Below, one piece after another: positions 56,813 to 64,000 of a stretch of DNA of 64,000 nt. The DNA is from Xanthostigma xanthostigma (Eukaryota > Arthropoda > Insecta > Raphidioptera > Raphidiidae). The notes under the pieces were generated by a model. It ran no database searches. It was not told the DNA's origin and worked only from the letters and a program-made list of their open reading frames with translations. Both the position numbers and the translations under genes were made by a program. How positions within the stretch are numbered: position 1 is the stretch's first letter; every line of letters begins with the position of its first letter. The DNA is taken from positions 3,162,001-3,226,000 of the forward strand of contig OY754467.1 of NCBI GenBank assembly GCA_963575645.1. Direction: 5' to 3'.

Positions 56813-57042
56813 ACAATTGAAATTGAAATGTTACGTCATCTGGGCACAGTTGGTACAGACTTTGTTCCACGAACGGTCGGTATACAAATTGGGAAAGAGG
56901 CAAAATTGGAGGGACACTATTTTAAATGAATTATTAAGCCATGCATCTGACATTTACAACACGAATTATGTAGTGTTATGTTAACGTCTGTTATTATTCC
57001 CTACATAGAAACCAACACTAGCTGTTAATACAGCAGACAACC

Positions 57043-57639
57043 AAAAAAATTGGTTGTCTGTAAAGTCGGTTTACGGACAATAGTTTTACGTGATAACGTA
57101 TTCCGTAATACATAACCTAAATTTATATAATAATTATAATAATTCGAATCTATGATATTGCATCTTTTGCTTCAAATTTAGGTTTATTTTATTTATTAAA
57201 ATTACTTACCACCTATAATATAATTGTTTTTTTTAACTTTCTTTCTTTGGTATTTATTTTAAGTCTCAAAGATTAACTGTCATAATATTTTGAAAACAAT
57301 TGTTTCATTGTTTATATAAAATTCCAAAACCTACTTACAATATTTAAGTATTTTCATACGTCAAAAAATTGATTTTTATAATGATAAAATTTGTATGAAA
57401 ACGATTTTCTCGAGAGATGGGACCTAGCTAAAACGATTTTTTGCCCCCCAAAATCCCTTTTCAGTAAATTTCATCCAAATCGTTAGGGCCGTTTTCGAGA
57501 AAAAAACGCACAGGGTCAGGCGGAACGTTAGGAACGCTAGGAACGTTAGGAACGTTACACTTTTTCGTGCATGCAGCCGGTGTTTTATCAATTTATAAGA
57601 TTGGTGATTCATCAATTTATAAGACGTTATCACGTCAAA
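57043..57639 (-). mobile_element. HINE/Helentron-like family F, copy 7
   Basis: Nearly identical in layout to copy 1 (5420-6020). The GAACGTTAG 10-mer array has a different number of units. Confidence 0.8.
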
Positions 57640-57856
57640 AATAATCGGTTGAAATTCGATCGTTAGTTTTGTTGTGCCCTAAGCCAATCGTAACAAAACA
57701 ACAATCCCACTAAAGCGTTTTGAAAAAACGACATATGAAATGATTCGTTCCGTATTTATATGCATTTTGCTGTCCGCTAATTGTGTAAGAGCGCAGATAT
57801 TAGTGTAATTAGAAAATTTATTAAAAATAAATAATTTACAATATAATTATCATTAT

Positions 57857-58071
57857 ACGATGAAGGAAGGTTTTTAGTTGAGGATCATAAATAAATAAGC
57901 TTTACCAATGTTTCGCTAGTGGCCAACGTTTCAATTTACCACCTTTCGACCAGCTTGAAGCCCTCTGAAGATGAAAATAAATTTTTCGAAGCGTTGGCCA
58001 CTAGCGAAACATTGGTAAAGCATATTTATTTATGATCCTCATTCCTCAACCAAAAACCTTCCTTCATCGTA
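57857..58071. mobile_element. Foldback FB-h with hammerhead-like motif
   Basis: Arms ATGAAGGAAGGTTTTTAGTT..CTAGTGGCCAACG and inverse. The plus strand at 57965-57992 reads CTGAAGA, T, GAAAA..TTTTTC, GAAG, a hammerhead-like order with the last core base changed. Confidence 0.65.
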
Positions 58072-58489
58072 ACATTCTATTGGATCAACACTACTTTATG
58101 CTGAAAATTATCATTATATTTTAACAGCGTTTAATAATTATCAGTGAAACTAAAAATATTGAAATCATTTGTGGTAAATAATGTCTCTAATGTTCACGCA
58201 CTGAAAATGTTTAATAAATTGTCACACAGCTTAAAAAATTTCGAAATTTAATAGAGAATTGAATACTGCTCTTCTTAAAAAAATGTCTATGTAAGGTAGA
58301 TAATATGTTGTAAATGAGTTGTTAACATGATACCTATATCTTTCTTTTGACGAATCCTATACATAATTGTGTCTTTGGAGCAATACATTTTTTTCTAAGG
58401 GTGCCGCTTTTCCTTCTGAGGTCCGGAACCCTAAAAGCTGTTAAAAATACATCACTTTTACGAAAATCACGCACCGGTTCGGTTTAAAA
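58072..58489. other. 3' flank of the PP1-like gene; repeat fragment
   Basis: 58390-58480 holds GGGTTCCGGACCTCAGAAGG (reverse), part of a common insect repeat. No AATAAA signal lies close after the PP1-like stop codon. Confidence 0.4.
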
Positions 58490-60852
58490 TCAAAGAAGGC
58501 CAGGAAGAGAATTGGCTGGTTTTCGAAAAGAATAATTCAGTCCTTCATCAACGGTCATTATAATACCATCTTCATGATATTTTCCATGGAACGGACCACC
58601 GATTAGAGCAATCAAACTTTTCCCAGAAAAATATTCATAGCCTGGATAATACCCAGCAATGCACATTGTGTTAAGATTATGGTCTGTCAAAAACTTTTCA
58701 ATTACTTCCTCGCCGAATAAAAAATCATCTTCATCTTCTTCCCACCCTGAGATTTCCTCATCTGGAGCCGATCTCAATAAATCACGAAGAAATCCTTTGC
58801 TCGGAATCTCTTCCAATGGTCGCTTGATTTCTTTTATCTGATCAAGATTTTTTAGCTCAGGACTGATACCACCGCAAAATATTTTCTGTTCGATAACTGC
58901 GGCCAGTGGTAGACTTTTGAACCAGCCTGTGGCAATTTCTTTCGGGATATCAATATTATAACGGATCTTCCAGTGGATAGGTTCATCGCCTGGATCGATT
59001 ATTCCTCGCAAGAGGTACACATTTTCGGGATATTTAATTTTTAACGCGAGCAATAAACAGAACTTTTTTAACGAATCTTCGTCCTCCATACATGCATAAT
59101 CGCCTAAGAATAGGTAGGATGTTTGTGGCGGAAGACCAGTGGTTTTAAATAAGTTTAATAAATCGCTGTATTCAGCTCCAGAAAGATTACCTACGAAAAT
59201 ATTTATAATTTAAAAATTGGAAATTCAAGAAAAATTTGGTTTAATAAAATTGATATCTAAAGCGAAGATTGTGAGTAGATATTACAACAAAAATTCAATT
59301 AAACGAAGAACTCAAATTAAAAAAAATTGTGATCGATTAAGCAATGAAAATATTACATGGCCCAAGGAGGGATCGAACCCTCGACCTTCGCGTTATTAGC
59401 ACGACGCTCTAACCAATTGAGCCATAGACCAGTGATTGCTATGTGCCTTACAACGGTAAACAAGTCAGAATGAATTATATGTATTTATTACATATTTTAT
59501 TGTTTTCTTCTTTATTTTAGTATGTTCGCGTGTTGTCATCTAATTCTGAGTTATGTTAAAAATTTCAAGTCTCTATCTTATCAGGAAGTTAGTTTAAACT
59601 CAATTACAAAGTTCCGCCCGACATACACGAAAAGCGAGTTAATATAAACGTGGTAAAGTATTTTCTCGTATTATCATCTAATTCTGAGTTATGTTAAAAA
59701 TTTCAAGTCTCTATCTTATCAGGAAGTTAGTTTAAACTCAATTACAAAGTTCCGCCCGACATACACGAAAAGCGAGTTAATATAAACGTGGTAAAGTATT
59801 TTCTCGTATTATCATCTAATTCTGAGTTATGTTAAAAATTTCAAGTCTCTATCTTATCAGGAAGTTAGTTTAAAATCAAATACAATGTTCCGCCCGACAT
59901 ACACGAAAAGCGAGTTATTATAAACGTGGTAAAGTATTTTCTCGTATTATCATCTAATTCTGAGTTATGTTAAAAATTTCAAGTCTCTATCTTATCAGGA
60001 AGTTAGTTTAAACTCAATTACAAAGTTCCGCCCGACATACACGAAAAGCGAGTTAATATAAACGTGGTAAAGTATTTTCTCGTATTATCATCTAATTCTG
60101 AGTTATGTTAAAAATTTCAAGTCTCTATCTTATCAGGAAGTTAGTTTAAACTCAATTACAAAGTTCCGCCCGACATATACGAAAAGCGAGTTAATATAAA
60201 CGTGGTAAAGTATTTTCTCGTATTATCATCTAATTCTGAGTTATGTTAAAAATTTCAAGTCTCTATCTTATCAGGAAGTTAGTTTAAAATCAATTACAAA
60301 GTTCCGTCCGACATACACGAAAAGCGAGTTAATATAAACGTGGTAAAGTATTTTCTCGTATTATCATCTAATTCTGAGTTATGTTAAAAATTTCAAGTCT
60401 CTATCTCATCAGGAAGTTAGTTTAAACTCAATTACAAAGTTCCGCCCGACATACATGAAAAGCGAGTTAATATAAACGTGGTAAAATATAGTTTCTTTTA
60501 TAGTTTTTTTAGGTCCTTGTCGTTTCGCACCTCGTTCCAAACGCCACCTTTCTGCTATAGTAACAAATGTACTTACCGCTAATTACTATTGGCGCTTTGA
60601 GATTTAATAAAGTAGGTTCATTTAAAAATATCTCATGCGCTTTTAAAAATATTTCTGTCACTTCCAATTCCTTCAACTGAACGCATCCATCAAGATGTAA
60701 TTTTTCGCCGTCCGCGTTATCTAAAATTATTCGTATTAAAACAAAAGTACGCGAAATAACTATAATTTATTAATATTTAATTACAAAATAAACTTACCAT
60801 CTAACAACTGAGAAAGCAGCTTGTCAAGATTTAAATTCATTGTTTCAGACAT
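58490..60852 (-). CDS. PP1-like serine/threonine phosphatase, predicted catalytically dead (3 exons)
   Basis: Exons on the minus strand: 60798-60852 (start ATG at 60850-60852), 60577-60720 and 58490-59190, joined at GT-AG sites, both phase 1, giving 299 codons. The product aligns end to end with the PP1 catalytic subunit: N-terminal LNLDKLL, then IFLNEPTLLNLKAPI, NLFKTTGLPPQTSYLFLGDY, LLALKIKYPENVYLLRG, LPLAAVIEQKIFCGGISPEL, EEVIEKFLTDHNLNTMC and IIMTVDEGLNYSF. PP1 is usually about 330 residues, and the C-terminal tail is short here. Active-site motifs are lost: GDIHG is GNLSG (67-71), GDYVDRG is GDYACME (96-102), GNHE is GIID (129-132), CCHGG is CGG (about 172-174) and RAH is IAG (244-246). 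The metals could not be held, so a binding or scaffold role is likely (inference). The frame and splice sites are intact, arguing against a decayed pseudogene. Two possible start Met (1 and 5); the first fits family length. Confidence 0.88.
59358..59431 (-). tRNA. tRNA-Ile(AAU)
   Basis: The anticodon arm TCGTG-CTAATAA-CGCGA is identical to typical animal tRNA-Ile with anticodon AAU. A box GGCTCAATTGG, B box GGTTCGATCCC. The acceptor TGGTCTA/TGGGCCA pairs with two G-U wobbles. The T stem has a mismatch, so reduced function or pseudogene status cannot be excluded. A TTTT terminator follows about 10 bases downstream. It lies in intron 2 of the PP1-like gene, on the same strand. Confidence 0.78.
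59520..60487. repeat. 138-bp tandem array, seven units
   Basis: TAATTCTGAG recurs at 59541, 59679, 59817, 59955, 60093, 60231 and 60369, an exact 138-bp period. The inner units differ by only a few bases, while the first and last are more diverged. Most units contain two TTATCA (TGATAA, GATA-factor type) words 45 bp apart. The array ends about 90 bp from exon 2. No frame runs through it. Confidence 0.93.
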
Positions 60853-61163
60853 ATTTTATTAATAAATTTGTTAGAATTCATTCACATATATTCAAGGTTA
60901 TGTTGCAACACATAGAGTCCGTTCTGAATAATGTTTTCAACAGGTGCTGCAGATAATCTTTTATCGCGTTTATTTATCAAGTTGGATAAAGATAAAACAT
61001 TACCCACACGATTTTATGAATGACGCTTTCAATATCATTCATTAGACGATTAGTCATATTTATCTAGAAAAGAGTATTTTTATTGTGTATGTAGTACTGA
61101 GTGCCAGGGCCGGTTCAATGAAAAATGTTTACTCGACTAGAACCAACCGTAAATAGTTATTTG
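60853..61163. promoter_or_regulatory. 5' flank of the PP1-like gene
   Basis: Presumed promoter region. TTTATCAAGTTGG and other TTATC words occur at about 60960-61000. No clear TATA box or initiator at a fitting distance from the start codon. Confidence 0.3.
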
Positions 61164-61588
61164 AAAAATTGGTTGTCTGTAAAATCGGTTTACGGACGAT
61201 AGTTTTACGTGATAACGTATTCCGCTCGAATATCATATTTAATAATACATAACCTAAATTTTAGTAGCTGTCAAACTATATTTTTACCGACTAATAATTT
61301 GATCAACCAAAGCAAAATACATATTTTTAAGCAATTATAAAAGACATTTAAAAGAATGTATATATATTATATTATATTTGTTAACAAACCGTATAATTTA
61401 TCTGGCCATCTGTCAGATGTAGCTTTCGCTGGAACAGCCGAAAAAAATGTTGAACGCACACTACTCTCTGACGTCACGCGAGAAGAGAGAGACTATCGCT
61501 TATATCGCGCTCTCGCTTGCGAAACGTTACTCTTTTTCGTGCGTGCAGCCGGTGTTTCATCAATTTATAAGACGTCATCACGTCAAAA
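61164..61588 (-). mobile_element. HINE/Helentron-like family F, copy 8
   Basis: Interior as copy 6 (GATCAACCAAAGCAAAATAC, TCAGATGTAGCTTTCGCTGG) with a deletion. Ends in A runs. Confidence 0.77.
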
Positions 61589-61838
61589 AATTGTTTAAAA
61601 ATTTTTTTTGTTTGTCGTCACGCTTGAAGGTATGGTCAAAGGTTATTATAGAGAATATCGAAAATATCTAGACTACAAGAAAAAAATATTCAAAAAGGGC
61701 CACTAAAAAGAGAAAACTATTTTTTTTTGGGATCGACGCCATTTTAATTTCCCAATATATATATTTATTAAATTGTCGCTGACTTCAAAATTTAATTATT
61801 TTTCTCTTTTGGGGGCTTTATTTGAAGGAGGTAAACTT
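61589..61838. other. No recognised feature
   Basis: AT-rich unique DNA between two HINE-like copies. Confidence 0.35.
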
Positions 61839-62078
61839 AAAAAAAAATTGGTTGTCTGTAAAGTCGGTTTACGGATGATAGTTTTACGTGATAACGTATT
61901 CCGCTCGAATATCATATTTAATAATACATTACTGCGTTCTCGCTTGCACGCACAGGGTCAGGCGGAACGTTACACTTTTTCGTGCGTGCAGCTGGTGTTT
62001 CACGCTCAGGCGGAACGTTACACTTTTCCGTGCATGCAGCCGGTGTTTCATCAATTTATAAGACGTTATCACGTCAAA
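61839..62078 (-). mobile_element. HINE/Helentron-like family F, copy 9 (short)
   Basis: Both ends present; the GGCGGAACGTTACACTTTT unit with its CAGC.GGTGTTTCA partner is duplicated (about 61950-62050). Confidence 0.77.
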
Positions 62079-63328
62079 AATTGGAGTATAATCGTTAAAA
62101 AACGATTTTTAGTTATAAGACCCGGTACGGAAATTTTATGAGTAGTAAAAATCAATTGGTGATGCGTTACGCTCCACCGCTTCAAATGTGGCGTTACTTT
62201 CGTCCGCTTCAAAAGAGATAAACATGTAGGACTTAACGTGCAAAAGAATGAGATGGAATACAAAAGAGACAAACATATATATCTGTAGGATTTAACGTGC
62301 GAAAGAATGAAATGGAATACATTACACAGAGTATCTAAGGAGTAAACTAAAATTTTGCGTCGGAGCTGATACACACACACTTTTTTTAAGTAAACGGGAT
62401 CGATTTAACTAAACCATTCCGCCATTTTCCTGAACGCAACGGAGTCGATATCGTTCAAATCGAATAGCGACTTTTCGATTATTCAACTCAACGATTATTC
62501 CCAACTCTATTTCTCACAGATTTATCGAACACACGGTATACTACGCGAATGCACACAATTAGATAACAGCACACGAAATTGCATTCCTAGCGTATATACT
62601 ATATTATGCATGCTGTAATAAGTGAGGAAATTGAATGCATTGCTAATCAGAACTATGAAATGATATTTATTGTTGGTACATTGTGTAAACTTCATAACAA
62701 CTAGTGCTACCAACATACGGGAACTAAATTCACCGCCGTAACTATTATAGTGGAAACAATAATTTGTTAAAGCACACGTCATAATATATCAACACTCTGT
62801 GCAGACTGCAGTGGCGGATTGAGGCCCGAATTGAGGCCCGAAGCGACATTTCATTTAAAAAAACGCCAATCTCCGTAGGCCCTTTTTCTGCATATATGCA
62901 TATCATAGTGTTGCCAGTCAAAACTCAAACATAAGATAAAAACAACCGTTTAATGGTTAATTAAATTTTATTTAATTAATTCAAAAGCCAGATTAACACA
63001 CGCGAAGAAACGATAGCACGAATCGGAAATGCATCCCAAATAATTCGCGGAAGGCCCTTATCGCTACAACAAGTATGGCTACGACGCACGCATCTTTGTG
63101 TCCAACAAAACTGGGACAACTTCGAACAATTTCTTACTTGATAATGACATAACATATTACCATAGTGACATAACATAACGTCAGGACCAACCTCAAAATT
63201 TAATAACACTTTGAAAGTCTGTTTCTCTTTCATTTTTGAGTTTTGATAAAAAAGTTACTTGAAATATTTGTTCGTCTATTTGAATTCTACACGCTGTTAA
63301 AAAAAATCATTCTCTATATTATATTGTA
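62079..63328. other. Mostly single-copy DNA
   Basis: Contains a two-unit tandem repeat (62210-62325) and a CAGTGGCGGATTGAGGCCCG sequence at about 62810 that looks like one end of a hAT MITE. Frames at 62522-63233 are unrecognised. Confidence 0.4.
62210..62325 (+). repeat. Two-unit tandem repeat, 51-59 bp
   Basis: AAAAGAGA.AAACAT..GTAGGA.TTAACGTGC.AAAGAATGA.ATGGAATAC occurs twice in a row, the second with a small insertion. Confidence 0.7.
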
Positions 63329-63870
63329 CAGGGGTGATTCCAAAGTTGAGGTTATCCTTTCACCAGCGAATAGGGCTTCAACAAATAAGATTTTTTTGTC
63401 CTTTGGCGCTTTTTCGAAATATCAACATCAACGGAGATACAGGGTGTCAAAGTTTTTATTTTTTTACTCGAAAAAGGTGCGGCGTACCAAAAAATAAAAA
63501 AAGAGCTTTTCTTTTTAGAATTGAACAAGGAATTCAATAACAATTTTTATTTTTTGAAAAATCAGTGGCGTAGCATTTTTTTTTCTTAAAAACATTAAAC
63601 AACTTTTTTTTACGCGCTACTGGTTAACCCAAAAATATTTTATTTATTGAAGAATTTCCCTCCCACGTAGCTATTGACGCCTACAAAATTTTTCTTAAAT
63701 ATCTCAAGTGGTTTGGCAGTTATTAATAAATTTTATTTTTTTAAATAAAACTTTGACACCCTGTATCTCCGTTGATGATATTTCGCAAAAAGCGCCAAAG
63801 GAAAAAAAATCTTATTTGTTGAAGCCCTATTTGCTCGTGAAAGGATAACGTCAACTTTGGAATCACTCTG
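63329..63870. mobile_element. Mariner/Tc1-like foldback MITE
   Basis: TA-flanked (63327-63328 and 63871-63872). CAGGGGTGATTCCAAAGTTG faces CAACTTTGGAATCACTCTG. Arms of about 120 bp (63329-63450 and 63750-63870) are near-perfect inverses. 542 bp; the frames inside are mirror artefacts. Confidence 0.82.
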
Positions 63871-64000
63871 TATATATTTGTGAAATCTGAAAATTGAATA
63901 GACGCTATCTATTGTGCATTCAAAATGAACACGTTTTTTTTCTGTTTTACAGTAAAAAAAATATAACAAAGTGAACAAAATTCTATTTTATGTGCACATA
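63871..64000. other. No recognised feature
   Basis: AT-rich DNA to the end of the window. Confidence 0.4.

Larger units (their letters stand above)
59191..60576 (-). other. Intron 2 of the PP1-like gene
   Basis: Donor GTAAGT (60576-60571) and acceptor ..TTTTCGTAG (ending 59191). The 1386-bp intron contains a tRNA-Ile gene and a seven-unit tandem array. Intron 1 (60721-60797, 77 bp) is short and plain. Confidence 0.85.

Noticed and set aside
59520-60487. 138-bp array as a CRISPR-like or centromeric repeat
   Set aside because: No spacer structure, only seven units, and it lies in a host intron; simple tandem amplification fits.

Overview
The window is AT-rich arthropod nuclear DNA, most likely from an insect. 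Lepidoptera is my best guess: several repeat families (the Helitron beginning TCTATACTAATATATAAAGC, the GGCCAAGTGCGAG fragment, the ACCCGACTACGGC element) resemble ones I associate with moths and butterflies, but I could not search a database. Genes are sparse and the DNA is dominated by nested, mostly non-coding mobile elements on both strands.

Only one convincing host protein gene is present: a three-exon minus-strand gene (coding span 58490-60852, 299 codons) for a full-length member of the PP1 serine/threonine phosphatase fold. Nearly every metal-binding and catalytic motif in it has been replaced, so it is probably a pseudophosphatase. Its second intron holds a tRNA-Ile(AAU) gene in the same orientation and a seven-unit, 138-bp tandem array. 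Other coding traces are transposon remnants: a LINE reverse-transcriptase C-terminus (11694-12050), a Penelope-like C-terminus (about 15880-16110), a hAT dimerisation domain (31180-31410) and two mariner-like scraps (about 34850-34941 and 41037-41100).

The repeats sort into families. HelA is a Helitron (5' TC, 3' CCCGG hairpin and CTAG) with nine copies: six long ones carry a captured tRNA-Lys-like segment and three short ones lack it. HelB is a second Helitron (3' GTGCGAA hairpin, CTAG) with seven copies. Nine copies of a Helentron/HINE-like family share GTGATAACG subterminal inverted repeats and sit in A/T runs. Penelope-like foldbacks have 12-14 bp target duplications and hammerhead-like core motifs. 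There are five SINE copies plus a fragment, two TTAA-flanked MITE families, several hAT elements (three with 7/8 or 8/8 bp duplications), mariner- and pogo-like MITEs, and many long palindromes.

Insertion order can be read directly at many places: HelA inside a TTAA MITE (429-1361), a HINE-like element inside a foldback (5330-6196), a tandem pair of one element inside a foldback (19897-21364), a TTAA MITE inside HelB (52679-53964), a foldback inside a SINE (55919-56812), and an 8-bp-duplicating element inside a TA-flanked MITE (35663-37015). Excising the inserts restores the host element, so many ends are known to the base. The most noteworthy signals are the dead PP1 paralogue with its intron cargo and the tRNA-carrying Helitrons.
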